Made by a program: the position numbers and the translations under genes. This document shows positions 39,030 to 50,626 of a DNA stretch of 64,000 bases, one piece after another. Each line of letters opens with the position of its first letter. Position 1 is the stretch's first letter. The stretch comes from Burkholderiales bacterium JOSHI_001 (GTDB lineage: Bacteria; Pseudomonadota; Gammaproteobacteria; Burkholderiales; Burkholderiaceae_C). The stretch lies in the NCBI GenBank assembly GCA_000244995.1, contig CM001438.1, forward strand, positions 674,921 through 738,920. Reading direction: 5' to 3'. Under the pieces are notes generated by a model that was not told the DNA's origin, did not search any database, and saw nothing but the letters and a program-made list of their open reading frames with translations.

Positions 39030-40250
39030 TCACTTCGCCGCAACGGCCGGGCTGCCGCTGAACTTGATGTCGCCCACCAGGATGCCGATGGCGCCCTTGA
39101 GCAGGATGGTCAGGATGAAGAAGCCGAAGGCCCAGATGCCCAGGGTCATCAGCCATTCCACGAAGGTGGGGAAGTACTCGGTCACCTCGCCGATGGGTGA
39201 GGGGATGAAGCCGGGCACCACCAGGCCCATGCCCTTTTCGATCCAGATGCCGGCAAACGCCATCGCGCAGACATAGGGCAGCTTGCCCATGTCCTGGCGC
39301 ACCGACGGCATCAGGAACAGCACGAAGGACACCAGCATCAGCACCACCGCGCCCCAGAACCAGGCCACCAGCCCGGTCAGGCCGTGCAGGCCGAACATCA
39401 GGTAGTACAGGCCGTTGGCGTGTTCGGTGCGGGCGTACAGCTCGATCACCACTTCGGACAGCGTCAGGAAAATGGCAATGCCCAGGCACCAGGTGACGAT
39501 GGTGGCCAGCAGCTGGATGGCGCTGTCGTCGATCCAGAACTTGGTGTTCTTGCGGATGATGAGGAAGGCAATGATGATCAGCGCCGGCCCGGCCGCAAAC
39601 GCCGTGGCGATGAAGCGGATGGGCATCATGCTGTGGAACCACATCGGGCGCGACGGGTTGGTGGCCAGCAGGAAGGCCGTGACCGTGTGGATGGACAGCG
39701 CCCAGACGATGGACACGTACACCAGCGGCATGAAGACCTTCTTGTTCACCGGCACGCCGGTGTACTTGGAGTACAGGTACCAGAAGCCGACGATGGCGTT
39801 CAGGAACAGGTAGCCGTTGAGCACCAGCACGTCCCAGCCCAGCATGGACGAAAAGCTGTAGATGCCGAAGGGCGGGATCATGTGCCACAGCCTATCGGGC
39901 CGGCCCATGTGGGCGAAGACGAACATCATCACCATGATCACGGCCGAGATGGCCAGCATCTCGCCCAGCACCGTCACCTTGTGCATGCCCTCGTGGTGGT
40001 AGACGTAAGCCGGGAAGACGATGGTCACCGCCCCGGCCGCCACGCCCACCAGGAACACCAGGTTGGCCAGGTACAGGCCGTCGTGGATCTGGCTGGTCAG
40101 GCCGGTGACGATCAGGCCTTCGGTGTTCTGCAGGAAGTACACGTACAGCATGCCGGCGATCAGCAAGGCCAGCGTGCCCATCCAGGCGTAGAACTTCGTG
40201 CCGCCCTTGAGCACGTAGCGGGTGTAGTCGAGAACGAACTGGGTCAGCAC
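39030..40250 (-). CDS. NrfD/PsrC-family membrane quinol oxidoreductase subunit
   Basis: 406 aa with eight to ten transmembrane helices (for example FYAWMGTLALLIAGMLYVYF, HDGLYLANLVFLVGVAAGA). GTG start at 40250. NrfD-type proteins oxidise or reduce quinol next to a four-cluster ferredoxin. Encoded 13 bp after the ferredoxin gene, followed by a tetraheme cytochrome. The terminal reaction partner is not in the operon. Confidence 0.88.
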   Translation of the reverse strand: MLTQFVLDYTRYVLKGGTKFYAWMGTLALLIAGMLYVYFLQNTEGLIVTGLTSQIHDGLYLANLVFLVGVAAGAVTIVFPAYVYHHEGMHKVTVLGEMLAISAVIMVMMFVFAHMGRPDRLWHMIPPFGIYSFSSMLGWDVLVLNGYLFLNAIVGFWYLYSKYTGVPVNKKVFMPLVYVSIVWALSIHTVTAFLLATNPSRPMWFHSMMPIRFIATAFAAGPALIIIAFLIIRKNTKFWIDDSAIQLLATIVTWCLGIAIFLTLSEVVIELYARTEHANGLYYLMFGLHGLTGLVAWFWGAVVLMLVSFVLFLMPSVRQDMGKLPYVCAMAFAGIWIEKGMGLVVPGFIPSPIGEVTEYFPTFVEWLMTLGIWAFGFFILTILLKGAIGILVGDIKFSGSPAVAAK

Positions 40251-40263
40251 GGCTCGGCTCCTG

Positions 40264-41364
40264 TCAGTCGTAGAAGTAGAAGAACTTGGGGAAGGTGTTC
40301 AGCTCGGCCTTCAGGCGGAACACGTTCTTGCGCTCCAGCACCTTGCTGACCTCGCTTTCCGGGTCCAGCAGGTTGCCGAACTTGCGAGCGCCCACCGGGC
40401 ACACTTCCACGCAGGCGGGGTAGCGGTTGTGGCGGGTGCGCTGCAGGCACCAGTGGCATTTCTCCACCACGCCGCGCATGCGCGGGCGGTTGCCCAGGTA
40501 GTGGGTCACCGGGTTCATGGCTTCTTTCGGAAGCACCGGGGTGGTCAGGTTGAAGCGCCGCGCCCAGTAGGGGCAGGCGTTCATGCACATCTTGCAGCCG
40601 ATGCACCAGTTGTAGTCGATCACCACCGGGCCGTCGGCCTCGCGGTAGGTGGTGCGCACCGGGCACACCTTCACGCAGGGCGGCTTTTCGCACTGCATGC
40701 AGGCGATGGGCATGTAGTTGGCTTCCTTCTCGGGCACCGCCTTGGGCTCGTAGTAGTACTGGCCTTCCAGCACCTGGCCGGACGGGCTGTAGGCGTTGCC
40801 GCCGACCTGGATGCCCAGGCCTTCGGGGTAGCCCTGGCCCATCTTTTCCTTCGTGAACTCGCCGCGTTCCATGCGCAGGACCTGGATCCATTCAATGCGC
40901 TCGCCGGGGCGTTCGCCGCGCGACTGGTTGTTTTCCTCGACGCAGGCCTTCACGCAGCGCCGGCAGCCGATGCACTTGCGGATGTTCAGGGCATAGCCCA
41001 TCAGCACGCCGGGCTGGGCTTCGGTGATGTCCACCGACACCTTCTTGCTGTATTCGCCGGAATAGCGCTTTTCCAGCCGCACCCGCGCTTCGGCCTTTTC
41101 TTCTGGCGTCATCAACCGGTAGTTCTTCTGGAAATGTTCGGCCCATTCGGTGGCCGCCTTGGCGTCGCCGGACGCGCCCATCAGGGCGCCCGTGCCCATC
41201 AGCGAGGACAGGCTGAGCATGCCGCCGTTGCGAAGGAAGTTGCGGCGCGAAGCCGGCGGGGCAACGACCTGGGCCTGGGCCGGGTCGGCCGATGCCGGGG
41301 GCACCGAACACGTGCAGGGGGACCCCGCGCCGGCGCAGGCAGGGGGATTCGCTTCAATGGTCAC
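40264..41364 (-). CDS. Tat-exported ferredoxin with four 4Fe-4S clusters (NrfC/PsrB-like)
   Basis: 366 aa. Unusual 38-residue Cys/Pro-rich extension before a twin-arginine signal (ASRRNFLRNGGMLSLSSLMG). Four cysteine groups: CIGCRRCVKAC, CMQCEKPPCVKVCP, CIGCKMCMNACP and CHWCLQRTRHNRYPACVEVCP-like spacing. Electron-transfer partner of the NrfD protein on the periplasmic face. The upstream region has an FNR-type box (41458-41471) with a TACAAT -10 at the expected distance, so anaerobic induction is likely. Confidence 0.9.
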   Translation of the reverse strand: MTIEANPPACAGAGSPCTCSVPPASADPAQAQVVAPPASRRNFLRNGGMLSLSSLMGTGALMGASGDAKAATEWAEHFQKNYRLMTPEEKAEARVRLEKRYSGEYSKKVSVDITEAQPGVLMGYALNIRKCIGCRRCVKACVEENNQSRGERPGERIEWIQVLRMERGEFTKEKMGQGYPEGLGIQVGGNAYSPSGQVLEGQYYYEPKAVPEKEANYMPIACMQCEKPPCVKVCPVRTTYREADGPVVIDYNWCIGCKMCMNACPYWARRFNLTTPVLPKEAMNPVTHYLGNRPRMRGVVEKCHWCLQRTRHNRYPACVEVCPVGARKFGNLLDPESEVSKVLERKNVFRLKAELNTFPKFFYFYD

Positions 41365-41429
41365 GGGTGTTCTCCAGTACGCAAACCGGCAGGCCTGCTA
41401 ATAACCGAATTCCAGCTAATTAGATAAGT

Positions 41430-41471
41430 ATTGTATTATTTAATTTATATAAGACCTTTGATCGATGTCAA
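41430..41471 (-). promoter_or_regulatory. FNR/Dnr-dependent promoter of the ferredoxin-NrfD operon
   Basis: TTGATCGATGTCAA at 41458-41471 and a minus-strand -10 TACAAT at 41435-41430. The centre-to-centre distance is 32 bp, as in class II FNR promoters. Confidence 0.65.
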
Positions 41472-41680
41472 AACAAATATAGTTCGCTGAAATTTCCGCT
41501 TTTGATTCTGATTTGACGGAAATCAATGAATAGATTAAATGCTTTCTGAATCAATATCTTCAATTCCATACTGGTAATACTTTAAATGCATGTTCTTCCG
41601 GGCGGCCTGTGCCAGGCCTGCTCTGGGCTTGCACGCTGCAGCGGTCTGGGTTCACGCTGCGGCCTGGGTTCCTGTCCGAT

Positions 41681-41698
41681 CCTTGAACCGGTTCAAGG
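41681..41698 (+). promoter_or_regulatory. FNR/Dnr-type palindrome upstream of norC
   Basis: CCTTGAACCGGTTCAAGG, a perfect 18-bp palindrome with the TTGA-N6-TCAA core. Its centre is 67 bp before the norC ATG. A TAGGCT -10-like hexamer lies 32 bp downstream. Confidence 0.7.
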
Positions 41699-41756
41699 AA
41701 AGAAACCCACGCGGTCCCTAGGCTTGCGCTCCATCGAATCAACAGGAGTGCAGGCC

Positions 41757-42194
41757 ATGCAATCACCGGCAGGCGGCGGGTTCACCAAACAGATGGCCCG
41801 CAACATCTTCTACGGCGGCACGGCCTTCTTCGTGCTGCTGTTCATCGCGCTGGTCACCGACAGCACGCGCCAGATTCCGCAGCGCTCCCACCAGGCGGCG
41901 CTGACCCCGGCGGTGGAGCGCGGCAAGCTGGTCTGGGAAACCCGCAACTGCATCGGCTGCCACACGCTGCTGGGCGAGGGGGCGTATTTCGCGCCCGAAC
42001 TCGGCAACGTCATCCCGCGCCGCGGGCCCGACTTCGTGAAGGCCTGGATCAAGGCCCAGCCCACCGGCGCGCCCGGCCGGCGCCAGATGCCGCAGTTCCA
42101 CCTGAACGAGCAGCAGCTGGATGACCTGGTGCAGTTCCTGGACTGGACCAGCAAGATCAACACTGAAAAGTGGCCGCCGAACATTGAAGGGTGA
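41757..42194 (+). CDS. norC: Nitric oxide reductase subunit C (cytochrome c)
   Basis: 145 aa. N-terminal membrane anchor (MARNIFYGGTAFFVLLFIAL) and one haem c site in RNCIGCHTLLGEGAYFAPEL, the standard NorC plan. Delivers electrons to NorB for NO reduction to N2O in the periplasmic membrane. ATG 41757 with AGGAG 8 nt upstream. First gene of norC-norB-norQ-FeS-norD. Confidence 0.96.
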   Translation: MQSPAGGGFTKQMARNIFYGGTAFFVLLFIALVTDSTRQIPQRSHQAALTPAVERGKLVWETRNCIGCHTLLGEGAYFAPELGNVIPRRGPDFVKAWIKAQPTGAPGRRQMPQFHLNEQQLDDLVQFLDWTSKINTEKWPPNIEG

Positions 42195-43724
<1,530 letters not shown>

Positions 43725-43735
43725 AGGCGCAGGCC

Positions 43736-44548
43736 ATGGACCTGTCTGCCGACCGCGCGATCGCGCCGCCACCCTACTACGCGGCGCAGGGCGACGAATG
43801 CGCACTGTTCGAGCATGCCGCGCGCCAGCGCCTGCCGCTGCTGATCAAGGGCCCCACCGGATGCGGCAAGACGCGTTTCGTCGAACACATGGCCGCGCGC
43901 CTGGGCCGCACGCTCATCACCGTGAGCTGCCACGACGACCTGAGCGCGGCCGACCTGGTGGGCCGCCACCTCATCGTGGGCGGCGAAACCCGCTGGAGCG
44001 ACGGCCCGCTGGCGCGCGCGGTGCGCACGGGCGCCATCTGCTACCTGGACGAGGTGGTGGAAGCGCGCAAGGACACCACCGTGGTGCTGCACCCGCTGGC
44101 CGACGACCGCCGCGTGCTGCCGATAGAACGCACCGGCGAACAGCTGCTGGCGCCGCCTGAATTCATGCTGGTCATCAGCTACAACCCCGGCTACCAGAAC
44201 CTGCTGAAGGGCCTGAAGCCCAGCACCCGCCAGCGCTTCGTGGCGCTGGACATGGGCTACCCCGGGCCCGAGGTGGAGCGCGCCATCGTGGCCACCGAAG
44301 GCGGGGTGGACGCGGCCACCGCGCAGCGCCTGGTGCAGCTGGCTCAAGGCCTGCGGCGCCTGACCGAGCACGACCTGGAAGAAACCGCCAGCACCCGCCT
44401 GCTGGTGATGGCCGCGCGCCTGGTGGCTTCGGGCCTGGGCGAGCGCGCGGCCTGCCGCGCGGCCATCGTCAACGCGCTGACCGACGACAGCGACACCGCG
44501 GCCGCGCTGGACGAGGTGGTGCGTGCCGTGGTGGGTGATGACCGCTGA
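43736..44548 (+). CDS. norQ: NorQ/CbbQ-family AAA+ ATPase
   Basis: 270 aa MoxR-type ATPase needed for insertion of the iron centre of NorB. Walker A GPTGCGKT (39-46), Walker B ICYLDEVVEA, and sensor region VISYNPGYQ. Starts 11 bp after norB. The ATG of the next gene lies inside its last codons. Confidence 0.94.
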   Translation: MDLSADRAIAPPPYYAAQGDECALFEHAARQRLPLLIKGPTGCGKTRFVEHMAARLGRTLITVSCHDDLSAADLVGRHLIVGGETRWSDGPLARAVRTGAICYLDEVVEARKDTTVVLHPLADDRRVLPIERTGEQLLAPPEFMLVISYNPGYQNLLKGLKPSTRQRFVALDMGYPGPEVERAIVATEGGVDAATAQRLVQLAQGLRRLTEHDLEETASTRLLVMAARLVASGLGERAACRAAIVNALTDDSDTAAALDEVVRAVVGDDR

Positions 44549-45476
44549 TGCCCTGCAGCGCCGTCGCCGCAGGTTCCAGTTCGGCTTCTTCGCGCTGTTC
44601 CTGCTGGCCCCGGCGCTGAACCTCCTGCGTTTTGACCTGCACGAGGCCCAGCTGTGGTTCCTGGGCCAGCGCTGGAGCCTGGGGATCGATGCCTTTCGCG
44701 CCGGCCAGGCCACGGCCACGCAGGCGGCGCTGTCCATCCTGCTGCGCGGCTTCCTGCCGGCCATCGTGTTCATCGTGGCCTTCCTGGCCGTGGCCTACCG
44801 CTGGGGGCGGCTGTACTGCGGCTGGTTGTGCCCGCACTTCTCGGTGGTGGAGGCCTTGAACAGCCTGCTGCACCGGGCCATCGGCAAGTTCAGCCTCTGG
44901 GACCGCCGCCGCACCGAACGCGCCGGGGTCAGCCCGCAGCGGCGCTGGGCCCCGGTGTTTGCGCTGGCCTGTGTGTTGATGGGCTTCGTCTGGGCCATCA
45001 CCCTGCTCACCTACCTGCTGCCGCCGGTGGAAATCTGGCGTGGGCTGTTCAGCGCCACGCTCACGCCCAACCAGACGCGCTTTCTGCTCATCGCCTGGGC
45101 GGTGTTCACCTTGGAGTTCGCATTCGCGCGCCACCTGTTCTGCCGCTTCGGCTGTGCGGTGGGCCTGTTCCAGAGCCTGGCCTGGATGGCCAACCCCAAG
45201 GGCATGGTGGTGGCTTTCGACCGCCTGAAGGCCAGGGACTGCAAGAGCTGCGACCAACCCCGCGGCAGCGCCTGCGACAGCGTCTGCCCCATGCGCCTGC
45301 ACCCGCGCAACATCAAACGCATGATGTTCTCCTGCGTGCAGTGCGGCCAGTGCCTGCAGGCCTGCGACCGCAGCCAGGGCACGCAGCAGCGCGAACCGCT
45401 GCTGGAATGGAAAGTGGGCCTGGACGCGGTGCGCGAAACCCTGCGCCAGAAGCAGGCCGACAGGGAGCAGCCCTGA
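44538..45476 (+). CDS. Membrane 4Fe-4S protein inserted between norQ and norD (NosR/NapH/CcoG-like)
   Basis: 312 aa. Several membrane helices and two CxxxC(P) motifs typical of NosR/NapH relatives (CGWLCPHF, CRFGCAVG), then two soluble 4Fe-4S groups (CKSCDQPRGSACDSVCP and CVQCGQCLQAC). Such proteins pass electrons from quinol or assist metal-centre assembly. It overlaps norQ by 11 bp and norD by 1 bp, so it is part of the nor operon. A role in NorB maturation or electron supply is inferred. Confidence 0.8.
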   Translation: MTADALQRRRRRFQFGFFALFLLAPALNLLRFDLHEAQLWFLGQRWSLGIDAFRAGQATATQAALSILLRGFLPAIVFIVAFLAVAYRWGRLYCGWLCPHFSVVEALNSLLHRAIGKFSLWDRRRTERAGVSPQRRWAPVFALACVLMGFVWAITLLTYLLPPVEIWRGLFSATLTPNQTRFLLIAWAVFTLEFAFARHLFCRFGCAVGLFQSLAWMANPKGMVVAFDRLKARDCKSCDQPRGSACDSVCPMRLHPRNIKRMMFSCVQCGQCLQACDRSQGTQQREPLLEWKVGLDAVRETLRQKQADREQP

Positions 45477-47299
45477 TGGAAGAGTGGGTCGGCGCCTGGT
45501 GGCACCGCACGATCACCCGCGCGGCGGACCGCTCGTTCCCGCGGGCCCAGGTCACGCTGAACCAGATGACGCGCCCCATCGGCGCCTTGTTCCGCGCCGG
45601 TGGCGGGAATGTGGCCATGCGCATCGCGCCGTCGTCGGAACAGGCCATCGGCGGGCCGCGTGGCTGGCTGCAGCGTGTGGCCGGCAGTGGTCAGCGGGCG
45701 GCCGGGGCGGTGTGGGAGCCCGAATTGATCGCGCTGCCGCCGGTGCTGGCGGTGTTCGACGATGTGGCACTGAACCGCGACCTCTACCTCTGGCTGGCCG
45801 CGCTGGCGGCTCAGCTGGCACCCAGCGGTGACTGGGTGGCCGACCAGGTGGCCGCCACCGAGCAGGCCCTGTTGGCTTTTCCCGGCCTGCGCGCACGCCA
45901 CGCCGCCCTGGTGGCCGCCCACCTGCGGCAGCGACCTGACCCGCTGCAACTGAAGGGCTTGGCGGCGCAGGCGGAACGCCGCATCCGCGCTGCCCTGGCG
46001 GGCGACGCGGTGGGCCGCCCCGGTCTGCAGCCGCAGGACGCCAGCCCCGTGTGGCTGTGGTTGAACCTGGCGCCCGCCGTGGCGCACTCGGCCGCACAGC
46101 GCCAGGCCGAAGCCGACGCTGAAGCCCCAGCCGCTTCCAGGCCGGCCCTCGCAGACGCCCGCCGCCGCCGCGCCGAGGCGGCCGACCTGCCCACCGAGCG
46201 CAACCCTTTCATGCTGTTCTTCCGCGCCGAGTCGCTGCTGAGCTGGAGCGAATTGGTGCGCGTGAACCGTGCCACCGACGACAGCGACGACGGCAACGCG
46301 CTGGCCGCCGCCAACGACATGGACACGCTGGCCTTGGCCCCGGATGGCCAGAGCGCCGCGTCGCGGGTGAAGTTCGACCTGGACCTGCCCAGCGCCGCGG
46401 CCGACGACCTGCCGCTGGGCCCCGGCCACCGCCTGCCCGAGTGGGACTGGAAGCGCCAGCAGCTGCGCGCTGACCACTGCGGCCTGCAGACCTTCGTGGC
46501 CCGGCCCGGCCCGGCCTTCGTGCCGGCACCCGACCTGCGCCGCACGGCGCGCAGCGTGCGCCGGCGCCTGGAGGTGCTGCGCGCCGCGCCACGCTGGAGC
46601 CATGCGCGGCCCGAAGGCGAGGCCATCGATGTGGACGCCTGGGTGCGCCACGCCACCGAAGGACAGGCCGTGCGCGACGCCATGCCCGCGGTCTACCGCC
46701 AGCGCGTCGCGCAGGAACGCAGCCTGGCCACGCTGCTGCTGGCCGACCTGTCGCTGTCCACCGACGCGCATGTGAACAACCGGCAGCGCGTCATCGACGT
46801 GACCCGCGACGCCCTGTACGTCTTCGGGGAAGGCCTGGCCGCCACCGGTGACGCCTTCGAGATGCTGGGCTTCAGCTCGGTGCGGCGCCAGCACGTGCGC
46901 CTGCAGCACCTGAAAGGCTTCGACGAAGCCTGGGGGCCTGCGGCGCGCCAGCGCGTGGGCGCCATCAAGCCCGGCTTCTACACCCGCATGGGCGCGGCGG
47001 TGCGCGAAGGCACGGCGCGGCTGGCGCGGCGCGGCGAGCGCCAGCGCCTGCTGCTGCTGCTGACCGACGGCAAGCCCAACGACCTGGACGCCTATGAAGG
47101 CCGCTACGGCCTGGAAGACACCCGCCACGCGGTGCGGGCCGCGCGCGCGGCGGGATTGACGCCGTTCTGCCTGACCATCGACCAGCAGGCCCACGACTAC
47201 CTGCCCCTGCTGTTCGGCGACAGCGGCTTCGCCCTGGTGCGTCAACCTGAACAGTTGGCCACCCGGCTGGCCCAGGTGGTCGCGCGGCTGACGCGCTGA
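45476..47299 (+). CDS. norD: NorD, von Willebrand A-domain protein for NO reductase activation
   Basis: 607 aa. C-terminal vWA domain (about 420-600) with the MIDAS motif in LLLADLSLSTDAHV and LLLLTDGKPNDLDAYEGRYG. It works with NorQ to load iron into NorB. ATG 45476 shares one base with the preceding stop (TGATG). Longer open frame upstream is a shadow of the FeS gene. Confidence 0.92.
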   Translation: MEEWVGAWWHRTITRAADRSFPRAQVTLNQMTRPIGALFRAGGGNVAMRIAPSSEQAIGGPRGWLQRVAGSGQRAAGAVWEPELIALPPVLAVFDDVALNRDLYLWLAALAAQLAPSGDWVADQVAATEQALLAFPGLRARHAALVAAHLRQRPDPLQLKGLAAQAERRIRAALAGDAVGRPGLQPQDASPVWLWLNLAPAVAHSAAQRQAEADAEAPAASRPALADARRRRAEAADLPTERNPFMLFFRAESLLSWSELVRVNRATDDSDDGNALAAANDMDTLALAPDGQSAASRVKFDLDLPSAAADDLPLGPGHRLPEWDWKRQQLRADHCGLQTFVARPGPAFVPAPDLRRTARSVRRRLEVLRAAPRWSHARPEGEAIDVDAWVRHATEGQAVRDAMPAVYRQRVAQERSLATLLLADLSLSTDAHVNNRQRVIDVTRDALYVFGEGLAATGDAFEMLGFSSVRRQHVRLQHLKGFDEAWGPAARQRVGAIKPGFYTRMGAAVREGTARLARRGERQRLLLLLTDGKPNDLDAYEGRYGLEDTRHAVRAARAAGLTPFCLTIDQQAHDYLPLLFGDSGFALVRQPEQLATRLAQVVARLTR

Positions 47300-47304
47300 C
47301 CGGC

Positions 47305-47338
47305 CAGCAGGGTCTTGACCACGCTCAAGACCCTGCTG
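47305..47338 (+). promoter_or_regulatory. 34-bp perfect palindrome: norD hairpin and/or FNR-type box for the Crp/Fnr gene
   Basis: 14-bp arms (CAGCAGGGTCTTGA / TCAAGACCCTGCTG) around CCACGC. As RNA this is a strong hairpin 5 bp after norD, but with no T run. The centre is TTGA-N6-TCAA (47315-47328), 82 bp before the next ATG, so it can also serve as an FNR/Dnr site. Confidence 0.65.
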
Positions 47339-47403
47339 CCAACAGATCACCACACTGGCGCCCACACTGCCCTGTGGCCTTGCCGCTGCGGATGCCCAAT
47401 CCC

Positions 47404-48117
47404 ATGGAAACACCCCCTCGCGCCGCGCCCGGCTTCGACCTGCCGCGCTACCTGTCGCTGCAACCGCTTTTCCAGGAGATGACGCCCGACGAACTGGCGC
47501 GCCTGGCCGAAGGCTGCACCCTGCAGCGCCTGGCGCGCGGCGACGACATCTTCCGCGTCGGCCAGCCCTGCGACGCCTTCCACGTGGTCATCACCGGCCA
47601 GGTGAAGCTGTTCGGCATTTCGCCTGCGGGGCAGGAAAAGGTGATCGAGATCGTCTCGCCCGGCCAGAGTTTTGCCGAGGCCCTGATGTTCACCGGCCGG
47701 CCCTACATCGTGAACGCCCAGGCGCTGAACGACGCGCTGGTGCTGCGCATCGGCAAGGCCGCGGTGCTGGCCGAAATCGGCCATGACCCGCGCTTTGCGC
47801 TGCGCATGCTGGCCGGCATCTCGCGCCGCCTGCACGGCCTGGTGCACGACGTGCAGGCCTATGCGCTGCAGAACGGCGTGCAGCGGGTCATCGGCTACCT
47901 GCTGCGCGACCAGGGGGGCGAAGACGAAACCAGCGACGAGGCCATCACCGTGTCGCTGCCGGTGAGCAAGGCCACCATCGCGTCACGGCTGTCGTTGACG
48001 CCCGAGTACTTTTCGCGTGTGCTGCACGAACTGGAAGCCGCGGGCCTGATCACCATCGACAAGCGCGACATCCACATCCTGGACCCACAGCGCCTGTCGC
48101 GCTACCAGTCGCCCTGA
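47404..48117 (+). CDS. Crp/Fnr-family regulator (Dnr/Nnr-like)
   Basis: 237 aa. cAMP-binding-type beta barrel (FRVGQPCDAFHVVITGQVKL) followed by a long helix and a C-terminal HTH, VSKATIASRLSLTPEYFSRV, with the E-x-x-S-R recognition pattern that reads TTGA half-sites. No FNR-type N-terminal cysteine cluster, so it is a Dnr/NnrR-class NO-responsive regulator rather than FNR. Placed between nor and nir. It is the likely activator at the TTGA-N6-TCAA sites in this region. Start at 47404, with 47395 possible. Confidence 0.85.
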   Translation: METPPRAAPGFDLPRYLSLQPLFQEMTPDELARLAEGCTLQRLARGDDIFRVGQPCDAFHVVITGQVKLFGISPAGQEKVIEIVSPGQSFAEALMFTGRPYIVNAQALNDALVLRIGKAAVLAEIGHDPRFALRMLAGISRRLHGLVHDVQAYALQNGVQRVIGYLLRDQGGEDETSDEAITVSLPVSKATIASRLSLTPEYFSRVLHELEAAGLITIDKRDIHILDPQRLSRYQSP

Positions 48118-48712
48118 GCGGCCCACTTCAAGGGCCCTGCAGGCCCAGGCGGCAGCGGGCCGTCCAGCACCCGCTCGTCGATGCGCCGCCGCACATCCAG
48201 GTGCCACAGCTGCAGCACCGCCTGGGGCCGGCCCTGATCGTCCACCCGGTCGGGTGCGCGGCCCTGCACCCAGGCCGGGTTGCGGGCGAAGCGCAGGTCG
48301 TGCAAGGGCGCGTCCAGCCGTGTGCGGCGCGGGTTCAGCAGGCCGGGCGTGGCCAGCCCTTCGCCCAGGCGGTGGTCGTGCACGAGGCCGTCGTAGATCG
48401 GCTCGACCAGCGGGTCGGTGGACAGCTCCCACAGCTCGTCCAGGCCGGCGTCGAACACCACCACCACGCTGCCGCGCGCGGGCAGCACGTGCAGCTCACG
48501 CACCTGGCCGGGCCCGTGGCCGTCCAGCGCGCGGGCGCTCAGGTGCCGCACGCGCTGGCCGTCTTCGGTGCTGAAGATGGCCAGCGCGCTGTCCTCGGCC
48601 ATGAAGCGCCAGCGGCCGTCGGCTGACAGGGCCTGTGGCTGCGCCTGCGCGAGCGCAGCGGCCACCGTGAGCGCCAGCGCAAGCCAGGCGATCAGGGCGG
48701 CCGGCGCGCGCA

Positions 48713-48713
<1 letters not shown>
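48102..48713 (-). CDS. Exported protein translationally coupled to nirS
   Basis: 203 aa. Signal peptide (ALIAWLALALTVAAALAQAQ), then repeated beta-strand-rich segments (DGRWRFMAEDSALAIFSTED, GQVRELHVLPARGSVVVVFD, QAVLQLWHLDVRRR) that look like a few propeller blades similar to the d1 domain. Its ATG overlaps the nirS stop by one base. Not one of the standard nir genes I know. Perhaps a NirS partner or a haem d1-related chaperone (inference). Confidence 0.6.
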
Positions 48714-50446
<1,733 letters not shown>

Positions 50447-50500
50447 TCATCGGTTTGGAATGGGATGCAGGGACTTTCCGGCGCCGTTCGCAGGCCGTCC

Positions 50501-50514
50501 TTGAACCAGTTCAA
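50501..50514 (-). promoter_or_regulatory. FNR/Dnr-type box upstream of nirS
   Basis: TTGAACCAGTTCAA, one base from the norC box TTGAACCGGTTCAA. Its centre is 73 bp from the nirS start codon. Confidence 0.7.
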
Positions 50515-50550
50515 GCCTGCGCGCGCCAAGGGGCCCCACCTCAGGAAAAG

Positions 50551-50564
50551 GCGAACCAGTTCAA
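50551..50564 (+). promoter_or_regulatory. Second FNR-type box, positioned for the TonB receptor gene
   Basis: GCGAACCAGTTCAA, one intact and one degenerate half-site. Its centre is 69 bp from the ATG at 50627, the same spacing as the norC and nirS boxes. Confidence 0.5.
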
Positions 50565-50626
50565 GGTGCCAGCGCGCCGTCCTGCGCATGCTTCGTTCCA
50601 CAACGAACCTGTGTTTGAAACCCGCC

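Larger units (their letters stand above)
41365..41756. other. Regulatory region between the divergent ferredoxin and norC operons
   Basis: 392 bp. The ferredoxin-proximal 200 bp are strikingly AT-rich compared with the rest of the window. Contains two FNR/Dnr-type boxes (41458-41471 and 41683-41696), each placed to serve one operon. No gene. Confidence 0.7.

Noticed and set aside
44654-45475. Open frame extending norD far upstream
   Set aside because: It lies over the FeS-protein gene in another frame, is Pro/Arg/Gly-rich and shows no domain. NorD begins at 45476.
47305-47338. Simple rho-independent terminator after norD
   Set aside because: The stem is strong but no T run follows, and the centre carries a TTGA-N6-TCAA site, so it is listed as a regulatory palindrome with possible hairpin function.
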